A stretch of DNA of 64,000 bases from Bradyrhizobium cytisi (GCF_008123515.1 NZ_VSSR01000023.1:32510-96509), one strand, 5' to 3'. Shown: positions 47,525 through 56,908, counted from the first letter of the stretch. Notes: generated by a model not told the origin, from the letters alone. Translations and numbers: made by a program.

Positions 47525-50167
47525 TTGAACGGCGTCACCCCCGAGCCGTCAGACCCGATCCGCGATGGCGACGCTCTGTCGCGGTTGAAGCTGGCGCAGG
47601 CCCTCAAGCGGTCCACTTATGCCATCGCGTGGGAACGTGCCTGGCCCGGGCTGGCGCGTATTCTCACCGTCGTCGGCCTATTCCTGGTGGTGTCCTGGGC
47701 CGGCCTCTGGCTGGCACTGCCCCTGGTCACCCGTGCCATCGGTCTCGTCATTTTCGCAGGCCTTGCGGCTGCCGCCCTGTTCCCCCTGATTCGGTTTCGC
47801 TGGCCGAGCCGCGAGGAGGCGCTCGCCCGGCTCGACCGCGGTTCGGGCATCCGTCATCGCCCGGCCACGACGCTCACCGACACGCTAACCTCGCAGGATC
47901 CGATTGCGCAGGCGCTCTGGCAGGCACAGCGCGAGCGCACGCTGGCCTCGCTCAAGCGCATCCGCGCCGGTTTGCCGCACCCGCACCTCGCCATCCATGA
48001 CCCCTGGGCGCTGCGTGCGCTGGTCATGGTGATGCTGGTCGCGACCTTCTTCGCCGCTGGCGACGAGCGCGGATTGCGGCTCGGCGCTGCCTTCGACTGG
48101 AACGGCGTGCTGACGCCGACCAATGTCCGTGTCGACGCCTGGGTCACGCCGCCGCTCTACACCGGCAAGCCGCCCGTGATTCTGTCGGCCGCCAACAAGG
48201 AAGCGGCCGCGCTTCCGGCCTCCGGCCCGCTCAGTGTTCCCGCCGGCTCGACGCTGATCGTGCGCTCCTCCGGCGGCAGCCTGGATGTCGTGGTGTCCGG
48301 CGGCCTCAAGGAAGTCGCGCCGGCTGAGGCCACGCCCAAGGGCACCAACGAGAAGCATTTCACCATCACCGGCGACGGCACTGCGCATGTCCGCGCCCCC
48401 TCGGGCCAGCCGCAATGGGCTTTTGCGGCAACGCCGGACCGCCCGCCGACCATTGCGCTGGCCAAGGATCCGGAGCGCCAGGCGCGCGGCGCGCTCCAGC
48501 TCGTCTACAAGATCGAGGACGATTACGGCGTCACCGGCGCCGAGGCGCAAGTCGCTCCGCGTTCCGCCGATGCGGGCAAGGACGGCGATGGCAAGACTGA
48601 TAACAAGACTGATAACAAGACCGCGGCGCGGCCGCTGTTCCAGCCGCCGAAATTTCCGCTGGTGCTGCCGAATGCGCGCACCCGTAACGGCGTCGGTCAG
48701 ACGGTGAAGGATCTCAGCGAGGATCCTTATGCCGGCGCCGATGTCACGCTGACGCTCACCGCCAAGGACGAGGCCGGTAACGAGGCGAAGAGCGAGCCGT
48801 TCAACATGCGCCTGCCCGAGCGGCTGTTCACCAAGCCACTCGCACGCGCGCTGATCGAGCAGCGCCGCATCCTCGCGCTCGACGCCAACAAGAATTCCGA
48901 CGTCTACACCGCGCTCGACGCGCTGATGATCGCGCCCGAGCTGTTCACGCAGGAGGCCGGACAATATCTCGGCCTGTACAGTGTCGCGCACCAGCTCGAG
49001 GCCGCGCGCACGGATGATTCATTGCGCGAGGTGGTGGCGAGCCTGTGGGCGCTCGCGGTGACGATCGAGGACGGCAACATCTCCGACGTCGAGAAGGCGT
49101 TGCGCGCGGCGCAGGACGCGCTGAAGCAGGCGCTGGAGCGCGGCGCCAGCGACGAGGAGATCAAGAAGCTCACGCAGGATCTGCGGGCGGCGCTCGACAA
49201 TTTCATGCGCCAGCTCGCCGAGCAGTTCCGCAACAACAAGGATGCCCAGCAGCTCGCGCGTCCGCTTGATCCCAACACCAAGATCCTGCGCCAGCAGGAC
49301 CTCCAGAACATGATCGACCGCATGGAGCGCCTGTCGCGCTCCGGCGACAAGGACGCGGCCAAGCAGCTGCTCGATCAGCTCCAGCAGATGCTGGAAGGCC
49401 TGCAGATGGCGCAGCCGGGGCAGTCCGGCGAGAGCGACATGGAGCAGGCGCTCAACGAGCTCGGCGACATGATCCGCAAGCAGCAGCAATTGCGCGACAA
49501 GACCTACAAGCAGGGCCAGGACTCCCGGCGCGATCGCATGCGCGGCAAGCAGCAACAGGGCGACCAGTCGATGTCGGACCTGCAGCAGGACCAGCAGGCG
49601 CTGCGCGACCGCTTGAAGAAGCTCCAGGACGAGATGGCCAAGCGCGGCCTCTCGCAGAAGGGCCAGAAAGGCCAGCAGGGACAGAAGGGCCAGCAGGGAC
49701 AGCAAGGCGACCAGGGCCAGCCCGGCCAGGATGGCGATCAGGACGCTGACCAGGGTGATGATGACGGCGGACTCGATTCCGCCGACAACGCCATGGGCGA
49801 TGCGGGCTCGAAACTCGGCGACGGCAATGCTGACGGCGCGGTGGATTCCCAAGGCAAGGCACTGGATGCGATGCGCAAGGGTGCGCAGAAGATGGCCGAG
49901 GCGATGCAGCAGGGCGACGGCGACGGCCAGGGCGACGGTCCCGGCAATCGCACCGGGCGCCAGCAGAGCGGCGGCAACCAGACCGACCCGCTCGGCCGTC
50001 CGCTGCACGGCCGCGAGTTCGGCGACGACTACACGGTCAAGATCCCCGGCGAGATCGACGTCCAGCGCGTTCGCCGCATCCTCGAGGAGCTCCGCCGCCG
50101 CCTCGGCGACCCCGCGCGTCCGCAGATCGAGCTCGACTATCTCGAGCGGCTGCTGAAGGATTTTTGA
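47525..50167 (+). CDS. TIGR02302 (DUF4175) membrane protein with collagen-like segment
   Basis: 880 residues. TTG start at 47525, with GGAGAG four bases before. Membrane helices at about 40-90 and 163-178, then a large periplasmic part with FTPTNVRVDAWVTPPLYTGKPPVILS-type beta strands, a long alpha-helical Gln/Asp-rich section (about 450-710), nine perfect Gly-X-Y triplets at residues 713-739 (49661-49741), and a conserved C terminus VKIPGEIDVQRVRRILEELRRRLGDPARPQIELDYLERLLKDF. The family is alphaproteobacterial and its role is unknown, probably envelope-related. Confidence 0.9.
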   Translation: MNGVTPEPSDPIRDGDALSRLKLAQALKRSTYAIAWERAWPGLARILTVVGLFLVVSWAGLWLALPLVTRAIGLVIFAGLAAAALFPLIRFRWPSREEALARLDRGSGIRHRPATTLTDTLTSQDPIAQALWQAQRERTLASLKRIRAGLPHPHLAIHDPWALRALVMVMLVATFFAAGDERGLRLGAAFDWNGVLTPTNVRVDAWVTPPLYTGKPPVILSAANKEAAALPASGPLSVPAGSTLIVRSSGGSLDVVVSGGLKEVAPAEATPKGTNEKHFTITGDGTAHVRAPSGQPQWAFAATPDRPPTIALAKDPERQARGALQLVYKIEDDYGVTGAEAQVAPRSADAGKDGDGKTDNKTDNKTAARPLFQPPKFPLVLPNARTRNGVGQTVKDLSEDPYAGADVTLTLTAKDEAGNEAKSEPFNMRLPERLFTKPLARALIEQRRILALDANKNSDVYTALDALMIAPELFTQEAGQYLGLYSVAHQLEAARTDDSLREVVASLWALAVTIEDGNISDVEKALRAAQDALKQALERGASDEEIKKLTQDLRAALDNFMRQLAEQFRNNKDAQQLARPLDPNTKILRQQDLQNMIDRMERLSRSGDKDAAKQLLDQLQQMLEGLQMAQPGQSGESDMEQALNELGDMIRKQQQLRDKTYKQGQDSRRDRMRGKQQQGDQSMSDLQQDQQALRDRLKKLQDEMAKRGLSQKGQKGQQGQKGQQGQQGDQGQPGQDGDQDADQGDDDGGLDSADNAMGDAGSKLGDGNADGAVDSQGKALDAMRKGAQKMAEAMQQGDGDGQGDGPGNRTGRQQSGGNQTDPLGRPLHGREFGDDYTVKIPGEIDVQRVRRILEELRRRLGDPARPQIELDYLERLLKDF

Positions 50168-50188
50168 GGCGGGGTCGCCACAAGCTCA

Positions 50189-50293
50189 CTGTCATCGCCC
50201 GCGAAGGCGGGCGATCCAGTATTCCAGAGACGACGGTGATTGAATCGAGAGGCCGCGGAGTACTGGATGCCCCGCCTTTGCGGGGCATGACAG
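50189..50293. repeat. Palindromic intergenic repeat, CTGTCATCGCCCGCG type
   Basis: CTGTCAT at 50189 pairs with ATGACAG ending at 50293; inner arms CGCCCGCGAAGGCGGGCG and GATCCAGTA/TACTGGAT also form hairpins. A second family of REP-like element, placed between convergent genes. Confidence 0.85.
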
Positions 50294-50318
50294 TGGAATA
50301 TGTGGCCGCCCCCGCCCA

Positions 50319-50693
50319 CTACCCCTTCTTCGCCGCCAGCGCATCCGCCACCGCCGTGCGGATATCCGCGACCGAGAATGGTTTTGTGACCACGTCATGC
50401 ACCAGCGCATTGAGGTTCGAGGCACGCTCGCGCTGATCGGCAAAGCCGGTCATCAGCAAAATGGTCAGTTGGGGAAAGTCACGCGCAGCGGAGAGTGCGA
50501 GTGCGATGCCGTCCATGACGGGCATCTGGATGTCGGTGAGCAACAGATCGAACGCGCCGTCCTCGCGGGTCAGGATCTCCAGCGCCTCGGCGCCGTCCTG
50601 TGCGGTGACGGTCTCGTGGCCGTCCATGGCGATGGCGCGCGCCACCAGCTGGCGCATCGAATCCTCGTCATCGGCGATCAACACTCTTGGCAT
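50319..50693 (-). CDS. cpdR: CpdR-type single-domain response regulator
   Basis: 124 residues from ATG 50691-50693. A lone receiver domain: LIADDEDSMRQLVARAIAMDGHETVTAQDGAEALEILT, phospho-Asp54 in LLLTDIQMPVMDG, Thr/Lys in LLMTGFADQR and VVTKPF. The sequence matches the rhizobial CpdR group, which in Caulobacter controls ClpXP-mediated destruction of CtrA and PdeA in the cell cycle. It is followed at a 49-base distance by the zinc-ribbon gene upstream on the same strand. Confidence 0.88.
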   Translation of the reverse strand: MPRVLIADDEDSMRQLVARAIAMDGHETVTAQDGAEALEILTREDGAFDLLLTDIQMPVMDGIALALSAARDFPQLTILLMTGFADQRERASNLNALVHDVVTKPFSVADIRTAVADALAAKKG

Positions 50694-50742
50694 GACACCA
50701 ACCTTTGGACCAACCTCCCGTGCGGCACGCGACGGCGCCTGA

Positions 50743-51621
50743 TTACACGCTGCCGCCGGCAATGTCGCGCCGGTTGAAGAAGCGAACGTCGATATTGCGG
50801 CCTTCCGGCGGCGGCGAGGCCAGGCGCGAGCGGAAGAAGGCGCGCTCGCCCGGTTGCAGCACGGTCTGCTCCAGCACCGAATTCCAGGCGTAGATCTCGG
50901 CGCCTTGCGCGTCGCGCACGGCAAAGCGCAGGCGCGGAATATCGAGCGGCCTCTTGCCCTGGCCCACGATCGCGCCCTCGATCACCAGCACCTGCTTACC
51001 GTCCACGGTCTCGGTCGAGAGCTTGACGTCCTTGAAGGCGAGGCCGCGCAGGTTCACCTCAAAGCCGACCATCTTGTAGAAGGCCGCAGTCTGCGGCAGC
51101 AGGCGGACCATGTCGCCGCGCCAGATCACCAGCGCCAGCACCAGCGCGCCCATGGCGGCGCAGGCGGTCGGCAGGCCGAAATGGGATTTTCGCCGGGCCA
51201 CGGCCGGGGCCGGGCGGCTCACCTTTGCCCCGCGGCGGCTGAAAAGGCCGCTGAACCAGGACTGGTGCTGCGCGCCGACGACTTCCTCCTCGGCGGCGCG
51301 GGCCGCCGCCGACCACTCGTCCTCGGGCTCGGCGGCGTCCTCTGTCGGCCAGTCGCTGGCGATCGAGGGGCTTTCGACCATCGGGGTTTCGGCGGTTGAA
51401 TCGTCCTTGGCGTAGGAGTTCCACTGCTCGGCGAGGTCGGACTGGTCGTCAGTCTGGCTGGCTTCGGCCAAGGCCGGCACGGCGGCCTCCCCGACGGCAT
51501 CCGCGGGATGCGCCATCCACGTCTCCTTGCAGCGGGAGCAGCGGACTGTCCGCCCATTGGCCCCAAGGCTCGCGAGCTTGATCGCGTAGGATGTCGTACA
51601 ATGGGGGCAGACAATATGCAT
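50743..51621 (-). CDS. MJ0042-type zinc-ribbon membrane protein
   Basis: 292 residues. N-terminal zinc ribbon MHIVCPHCTTSYAIKLASLGANGRTVRCSRCKETW (Cys5, Cys8, Cys28, Cys31), an acidic low-complexity linker to about 130, a single membrane helix near 150-170 (ACAAMGALVLALVIW), and a C-terminal DUF3426-like beta domain (GLAFKDVKLSTETVDGKQVLVIEGAIVGQG). A cytoplasmic-zinc-ribbon plus periplasmic-domain protein, function unknown, conserved next to ftsE in Rhizobiales. Confidence 0.88.
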   Translation of the reverse strand: MHIVCPHCTTSYAIKLASLGANGRTVRCSRCKETWMAHPADAVGEAAVPALAEASQTDDQSDLAEQWNSYAKDDSTAETPMVESPSIASDWPTEDAAEPEDEWSAAARAAEEEVVGAQHQSWFSGLFSRRGAKVSRPAPAVARRKSHFGLPTACAAMGALVLALVIWRGDMVRLLPQTAAFYKMVGFEVNLRGLAFKDVKLSTETVDGKQVLVIEGAIVGQGKRPLDIPRLRFAVRDAQGAEIYAWNSVLEQTVLQPGERAFFRSRLASPPPEGRNIDVRFFNRRDIAGGSV

Positions 51622-51715
51622 GGACGGCCTCGACGATGACCTTGTCGCGCGGAGCCGGGCGCCAAGGGACTTCTAAGGAAGGATAGTTCTAAGATGCTGC
51701 CTCGGATGCTACAGG

Positions 51716-51750
51716 GCGACCGTTAACGAACCGGAAACCATAACGGTCGC
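51716..51750. promoter_or_regulatory. Inverted repeat between zinc-ribbon gene and ftsE
   Basis: GCGACCGT and ACGGTCGC (perfect 8-base arms, 19-base spacer) in the divergent promoter region. The spacer contains TAACGAACCGGAAA, a string also found at 28115-28128. It may be a regulatory element for both genes. Confidence 0.4.
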
Positions 51751-51822
51751 ACAACCCCTTGATTGCATGCGGCGAAACCTTGCTGGCGTGCGACCTGCGT
51801 CCCCTCTCGAACGGAGCTGAGC

Positions 51823-52482
51823 TTGGTTCGGTTCGAAAATGTCGGATTGCGCTACGGTCTGGGGCCGGAGGTCCTGCGCGACCTCAGTTTCCAGATCCCG
51901 GCGCATTCCTTCCAGTTCCTCACCGGCCCGTCCGGCGCCGGCAAGACGTCATTGTTGCGCCTGTTGTTCCTGTCGCATCGGCCGACCCGTGGCCTCGTCA
52001 ATCTGTTCGGCCACGACATCTCCCGGCTTGGCAAGGACGAGATCGCGGATCTGCGCAAGCGCATCGGCATCGTGCTCCAGGATTTTCGCCTGCTCGACCA
52101 CATGACGACCTACGAGAACGTGGCGCTGCCGTTCCGCGTCATGGGCCGCAGCGAATCGAGCTATCGCAAGGAAGTCATCGACCTGCTGCGCTGGGTCGGG
52201 CTCGGCGAGCGCATGGATGCGCTGCCGCCGATCCTGTCCGGCGGTGAGAAGCAGCGCGCGGCAATCGCGCGCGCGGTGATCTCGCGGCCGCAGCTGTTGC
52301 TTGCGGACGAGCCGACCGGCAGCGTCGATCCGACGCTCGGGCGGCGACTGCTGCGGCTGTTCATCGAGCTCAACAAATCCGGTACCGCCGTCATTATCGC
52401 AACCCACGACATTGCGCTGATGGACCAGTACGAAGCGCGCCGCTTCGTGCTGCATCAGGGCCGGCTGCACGTCTATGAGTAG
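51823..52482 (+). CDS. ftsE: Cell division ATP-binding protein FtsE
   Basis: 219 residues, a TTG start at 51823 (LVRFENVGLRYGLG) with CGGAG eight bases before; the longer open frame is not family-like. Walker A GPSGAGKTS, signature LSGGEKQRAAIARAVI, Walker B LLLADEPTGSVDP. FtsE pairs with FtsX in the inner membrane and couples ATP hydrolysis to activation of septal murein hydrolases. Overlaps ftsX by 8 bases. Confidence 0.95.
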   Translation: MVRFENVGLRYGLGPEVLRDLSFQIPAHSFQFLTGPSGAGKTSLLRLLFLSHRPTRGLVNLFGHDISRLGKDEIADLRKRIGIVLQDFRLLDHMTTYENVALPFRVMGRSESSYRKEVIDLLRWVGLGERMDALPPILSGGEKQRAAIARAVISRPQLLLADEPTGSVDPTLGRRLLRLFIELNKSGTAVIIATHDIALMDQYEARRFVLHQGRLHVYE

Positions 52483-53443
52483 GACCGACGAGCGCGGCGT
52501 ATTGGTCGATCTCGGACAGGAACGTCCGCAGCTGCCGGCCAGGGCGCGCAACATGTCGCCGATCGTGCCGCGCGCCTCGATCCACGGCCGCGCGCTGGTC
52601 GCCGTTGTCGCCATCATGACCTTCCTCGCCTCGATGACGACGGGCACCGTGCTGCTGGTCAGCGCCTCGGCCGCGGAATGGCAGTCCGATGTCGCGAGCG
52701 AGATCACCATCCAGGTCCGCCCGCAATCCGGACGCGACATCGAGCGCGATACCGCTGCCGTCACCGAGGCGATGCGCGCGCAGGCCGGCATCGTCGAGGT
52801 CAAGCCGTTCACCAAGGAGGAGAGCGGCAAGCTGCTCGAGCCCTGGCTCGGCACCGGGCTGTCGATGGACGATCTGCCGGTGCCGCGCATGATCATCGCG
52901 CGCGTGCAGCCGGGCACGGCGCTCGATCTCGGCGCCTTGCGCGCCCGCTTGACGCAAGTGGCGCCAAGCGCCAGCGTCGACGATCACCGCGCCTGGATCG
53001 AACGGATGCGCTCGATGACCAACGCCACCGTGCTCGCCGGCATCGGCATCCTCGCGCTCGTCATCGTCGCAACCATCATCTCGGTCTCGTTCGCGACCCG
53101 CGGCGCGATGGCGGCGAACCGCCCGATCGTCGAGGTTCTGCATTTCGTCGGCGCCGGCGACCGTTACATCGCCAATCATTTCCTGCGGCATTTCCTCCGG
53201 CTCGGCCTTGAAGGCGGCGTCATCGGCGGCGGCGTCGCCATGCTGTTGTTCGGCTTCTCCGAGTCGATCGCGGGCTGGTTCTCCGGCACCCCGGTCGGCG
53301 ACCAGTTCGCGGCCCTGCTCGGCACCTTCTCGCTGCGGCCGTCCGGCTATGTGGTGCTCGCGGTGCAGGCCGTCCTGATCGGCGCCATCACAGCGGTCGC
53401 CTCGCGCCAGACCCTTTTCTCGACACTGAACGACGTGGATTGA
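52475..53443 (+). CDS. ftsX: Cell division protein FtsX
   Basis: 322 residues. One N-terminal helix (SIHGRALVAVVAIMTFLASMTTGTVLLVSA region), a periplasmic extracellular loop with PQSGRDIERDTAAVTEAMRAQAGIVEV, then three C-terminal helices, VEVLHFVGAGDRYIANHFLRHFLRLGLEGG. The order and topology are FtsX. It works with FtsE during septation. Reading frame overlaps ftsE. Confidence 0.95.
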   Translation: MSRTDERGVLVDLGQERPQLPARARNMSPIVPRASIHGRALVAVVAIMTFLASMTTGTVLLVSASAAEWQSDVASEITIQVRPQSGRDIERDTAAVTEAMRAQAGIVEVKPFTKEESGKLLEPWLGTGLSMDDLPVPRMIIARVQPGTALDLGALRARLTQVAPSASVDDHRAWIERMRSMTNATVLAGIGILALVIVATIISVSFATRGAMAANRPIVEVLHFVGAGDRYIANHFLRHFLRLGLEGGVIGGGVAMLLFGFSESIAGWFSGTPVGDQFAALLGTFSLRPSGYVVLAVQAVLIGAITAVASRQTLFSTLNDVD

Positions 53444-53515
53444 GCCCGACAAACCGGACTCCACTTCGCCTCAAAACGTCCTAAAATAATCCGGGGAAGG
53501 GATCACCGACATCAT

Positions 53516-54220
53516 ATGACCTCGCCGATCGACGACACATCGCCGAAACTGCCGCGCGGCTGGCTGCGCGCGACCGTCGTGTCGACGATCGCGTTCGTTT
53601 TCGTCGGCGCAGCGGCGGGCTTCGTCGCGTTCCTGTCGCAATTGCGCGGCGCCGAGATTGCGCCGGACCGCAAGGCTGACGGCATCGTGGTGTTGACCGG
53701 TGGATCCTCGAGGGTCTCGGATGCAATGGAGCTGCTGGCGGCCGGCTACGGCAAAAGGCTCCTGATCTCGGGCGTGCATCCGACCTCGACCGCGAGCGAC
53801 ATCTCCCGGACGCTGCCGGAGAACCAATCCTTCATGGCCTGCTGCGTCGATCTCGACCGCACCGCGCTCTCGACCCGCGGCAACGCGGCGGAGGCGCGGC
53901 GCTGGGCCGAGGGGCGCGGCTTCAAATCGCTGATCGTGGTCACCTCGAACTATCACATGCCGCGCGCGCTGGTGGAATTCTCGCATGCCATGCCGGGGAC
54001 CACGCTGGTTCCGTTCGCCGTGGTCGGCGACAAATGGCGCGAGGAGCCGTGGTGGACCTCGGCCTCGACGCTGCGGCTGCTGTTGTCCGAATATGTCAAG
54101 TACGTCGCCGCCGAGTTCAGGGTGCGGCTGGAAGATTTCGGGATTGACCTTTCCCCCGAACTGTCGGAGCAGCCTGCGGGCCTGCAATCCAGGCGGCCCG
54201 CCACCGCACAGGCCAATTGA
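53516..54220 (+). CDS. YdcF/SanA-family (DUF218) membrane protein
   Basis: 234 residues. One N-terminal helix (RATVVSTIAFVFVGAAAGFVAFLS) followed by the DUF218 domain: DGIVVLTGGSSRVSDAMELLAAGYGKRLLISGVHP, NAAEARRWAEGRGFKSLIVVTSNYHMPRALVEF. Members such as SanA and YdcF are involved in envelope integrity, with probable periplasmic orientation; the reaction is unknown. Its stop overlaps the TTG start of plsC. Confidence 0.88.
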   Translation: MTSPIDDTSPKLPRGWLRATVVSTIAFVFVGAAAGFVAFLSQLRGAEIAPDRKADGIVVLTGGSSRVSDAMELLAAGYGKRLLISGVHPTSTASDISRTLPENQSFMACCVDLDRTALSTRGNAAEARRWAEGRGFKSLIVVTSNYHMPRALVEFSHAMPGTTLVPFAVVGDKWREEPWWTSASTLRLLLSEYVKYVAAEFRVRLEDFGIDLSPELSEQPAGLQSRRPATAQAN

Positions 54221-55005
54221 TCGGATTCTTGATGTTCCTGATTTTCCTGCGCTCGCTGCTGTTCAACGTGCTGTTCTACGCGGTGCTGGTGTGCCTCGCG
54301 ATCGTGGCGCTGCCAACTTTCGCCTTGCCGCCGCGTGCCATGCTGACGGTCGCGAGATGGTGGGCGAAGGCGACACTGGTTCTGATGCGCGTGGTCTGCA
54401 ACATCAGGGTGGAATTCCGCGGCGTCGAGAAGATCCCGCAGGGACCGCTGGTGATCGTGGCGAAGCACCAGTCGTTCTGGGAGACCTTCGTGTTGCTGGG
54501 TTTCTTCAATCGCCCGATCTTCATCCTCAAGCGCCAGCTCATGCAGATTCCGGTGTTCGGCCAGTTCCTGGTCAAGACCGGGATGATCGCGATCGACCGC
54601 AATGCCGGCGTCAAGGCGCTGCTGGACATGACACGTCGCGCGCGCGAGACGGTGCGTGCAGGCGGCCAGCTCGTCATCTTTCCGGAAGGCACGCGCCGTG
54701 CGCCGGGAGCACCGCCGGACTACAAGACCGGCTTTGCACAGATCTACTCGTCCTGTGGCGTGCAGTGCCTGCCGATCGCGCTCAATTCCGGCCTGTTCTG
54801 GCCGCGCCGCACCTTCATGCGCTATCCCGGCACGCTGGTGGTGGAGTTCCTCGATCCGTTGCCTCCGGGCCTGCCCAAGGGTGAGTTTCTCGCGCGCGTG
54901 CAGACGGCGATCGAGGATGCGACCGCTCGCATCGTCGAAGCGGGCCGCAACGAGCAGGAGCAATTGATCGGCAGCGCGCCGAGTTACGCTCCCTCGGAGA
55001 GCTAG
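54217..55005 (+). CDS. plsC: 1-acyl-sn-glycerol-3-phosphate acyltransferase
   Basis: 262 residues, likely TTG start at 54217 (an ATG at 54232 is possible). Membrane helix near 8-36, motif I KHQSFWETF (His then Glu at the usual Asp position), motif FLVKTGMIAIDRNAG and motif III FPEGTRR. It adds the second acyl chain to lysophosphatidic acid in the inner membrane, making phosphatidic acid. The HX4E rather than HX4D form occurs in a known subgroup. Stop overlaps the convergent ChaC gene by 4 bases. Confidence 0.93.
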   Translation: MIGFLMFLIFLRSLLFNVLFYAVLVCLAIVALPTFALPPRAMLTVARWWAKATLVLMRVVCNIRVEFRGVEKIPQGPLVIVAKHQSFWETFVLLGFFNRPIFILKRQLMQIPVFGQFLVKTGMIAIDRNAGVKALLDMTRRARETVRAGGQLVIFPEGTRRAPGAPPDYKTGFAQIYSSCGVQCLPIALNSGLFWPRRTFMRYPGTLVVEFLDPLPPGLPKGEFLARVQTAIEDATARIVEAGRNEQEQLIGSAPSYAPSES

Positions 55006-55613
55006 CGACTGTCTCTGTTGTCGTCGGGAGCGGGCGCGTGCAGCGAATGCGCGTCGCCATGCAGCATGGTCGCGAGCTGATGCAATTGCGTGTCGCGAAA
55101 GCCTTCGGCCTCGATCGCCTTCACGGTCGCCGTCACGTAGTCGCGGTTGGCGCCGGACTGGCCGTGACCCTGCAGCACATGGCGGTGCTGGTCGGCGAGC
55201 GACAGCCGGCCGGCGTACTGCACATGACCGCGGTCGACGACATAGGCGAGTGCCGAGACGCGCTCGCGCGCTTCGTTCTCCAGCCACACCGAGCGCATCA
55301 CCTCGCGATAGACGGAGGTCACCTGCTCGCGCGCCCGCAAATAGGCGACCACGTCGGCACGGTTCTTTTCAGCGATGCGGAAGGCGATGCCGCGGCAGGC
55401 GCCGCCGCGGTCGAGGCCCAGCACCAGGCCCGGCTGCTCCGGCGTGCCGCGATGCACGAAGGAATAGACGCAGAGCGCGCGGTGCTCGCCGACCAGCCGC
55501 GCCGGGACGCGCTCCTCGAATTCGAAGCCCGGCCGCCACATCAGCGAGCCGTAGCCGAACACCCAGAGGTCGCCCTTGGCGCTGGTGACGGAGGGGAGGG
55601 TGATTTCCGACAT
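55002..55613 (-). CDS. ChaC-type gamma-glutamylcyclotransferase
   Basis: 203 residues from ATG 55611-55613; a longer frame exists but has no site. ChaC pattern: WVFGYGSLMWRPGFEFEERVPARLVGEHRALCVYSFVHRGTPEQPGLVLGLDRGGACRGIAFRI, catalytic Glu in REQVTSVYREVMRS. It cleaves glutathione to 5-oxoproline and Cys-Gly in the cytoplasm. Divergent from DUF2125. Confidence 0.93.
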   Translation of the reverse strand: MSEITLPSVTSAKGDLWVFGYGSLMWRPGFEFEERVPARLVGEHRALCVYSFVHRGTPEQPGLVLGLDRGGACRGIAFRIAEKNRADVVAYLRAREQVTSVYREVMRSVWLENEARERVSALAYVVDRGHVQYAGRLSLADQHRHVLQGHGQSGANRDYVTATVKAIEAEGFRDTQLHQLATMLHGDAHSLHAPAPDDNRDSR

Positions 55614-55723
55614 TTCGGGCACGGCTAGCAGAACCGTGCCCCCAAGCGAAGCGAATTCTCCGCCTTTCGTCGGGGGCCGGCCTCGCTTACATTTGACAAA
55701 ATCTGGGGTCAAAGGGTCGCCGC

Positions 55724-56908
55724 ATGTCCAATATGACTATTGCCGCCGGCCGGCGCTCCCGTTGGGGGCTCTTCATTGCTCCCGTCCTCCTCCTGATCCT
55801 CGCCATCGCCTGGAGCGGCTTCTGGTTCTATGCGGCCTCGCAGGCCGAGGCAGCGGCCGATGCCTGGCGCGCGCAGGAGGCCAAATCCGGCCGCATCTAT
55901 GATTGCGCCAAGCGCTCGATTGCCGGCTTCCCGTTCCGCTTCGAGGTCCAGTGCTCCGGCGCCAGCGTCGCCCTGGTCTCGCAGAATGCGAGCAAGACGC
56001 CGTTCACGGCCAAGCTCGACAACATTCTGGTTCTGGCGCAGGTCTACGATCCCAAGCACGTCATCGCCGAATTTTCCGCGCCGGCAACGCTGACCGATGG
56101 CGTCACGCAAAACACCTTCGTGGTGAACTGGAGCAACGGCCGCAGCAGCGTGGTCGGCTTGCCGGCCATCCCGGAACGCGCCTCGATCGTGTTCGATGAT
56201 CCCAGCATCGTCAGGCTTGATGGTTCGGTGCAGGTGCCGCTCGCGCGCGCCAAGCAGATTGAGCTGCATGGGCGCATCGCGGACGGATCGCCGGCCGATC
56301 ATCCTGTCATCGAGACCGTGCTCCAGATCGCGCAGGGCAGCATCCAGGGCGTTCATCCCTTGCTCGCCGAGCCGTTCGAAGCCGACACGCGCGCGAAGAT
56401 CACCGGGCTCTCTGATCTCACTCCAAAACCCTGGCCGCAGCGCTTCCGCGAGATCCAGGCCGCCGGCGGTCATATCGAGATCGTGCAGTCGCGGATCCAG
56501 CAGGGCGAGATGATCGCGGTCGCGGCCGGCACGCTGGGCCTCTCGGCCAATGGCCGACTGGATGGCGAATTGCAGATGACCGTGGCCGGTCTTGAACGCG
56601 TCATCCCGGCGCTCGGCATCGAGAAGATGCTGGAAGAGGGCGTGCCGCAGGCAACGCTCGATCGCGTCGCGCCCGGCGTGAAGTCCAAGGACCTCAACAA
56701 TCTCTTTGGCGCGCTCGATCGTGCCGTTCCCGGCCTCGGCAAGGTCATCAAGCAGAATGCCAACGCCGGCGTGGCCGCCGGCATCAACTCGATCGGCACC
56801 GAGAGCACGCTCGAGGGCAAGAAGGCCCGCAGCTTCCCGCTGAAATTCGTCGACGGCGCCGTGCTGCTCGGCCCGGTCCAGGTCGGCCAGATTCCGCCGC
56901 TGTACTAG
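55724..56908 (+). CDS. DUF2125 family protein
   Basis: 394 residues. One N-terminal helix (WGLFIAPVLLLILAIAWSGFWFYAASQ) is a membrane anchor or uncleaved signal, followed by a large periplasmic beta-rich region with CAKRSIAGFPFRFEVQCSGASV, the DUF2125 signature. Alphaproteobacterial family of unknown role, probably lipid/envelope-associated. Divergent from ChaC, alone on this strand before the porin. Confidence 0.88.
   Translation: MSNMTIAAGRRSRWGLFIAPVLLLILAIAWSGFWFYAASQAEAAADAWRAQEAKSGRIYDCAKRSIAGFPFRFEVQCSGASVALVSQNASKTPFTAKLDNILVLAQVYDPKHVIAEFSAPATLTDGVTQNTFVVNWSNGRSSVVGLPAIPERASIVFDDPSIVRLDGSVQVPLARAKQIELHGRIADGSPADHPVIETVLQIAQGSIQGVHPLLAEPFEADTRAKITGLSDLTPKPWPQRFREIQAAGGHIEIVQSRIQQGEMIAVAAGTLGLSANGRLDGELQMTVAGLERVIPALGIEKMLEEGVPQATLDRVAPGVKSKDLNNLFGALDRAVPGLGKVIKQNANAGVAAGINSIGTESTLEGKKARSFPLKFVDGAVLLGPVQVGQIPPLY

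Noticed and set aside
54217..55005. PlsC inactivated by Asp to Glu in HX4D
   Set aside because: HX4E occurs in functional relatives to my knowledge and all other motifs are intact, so it is more likely active.
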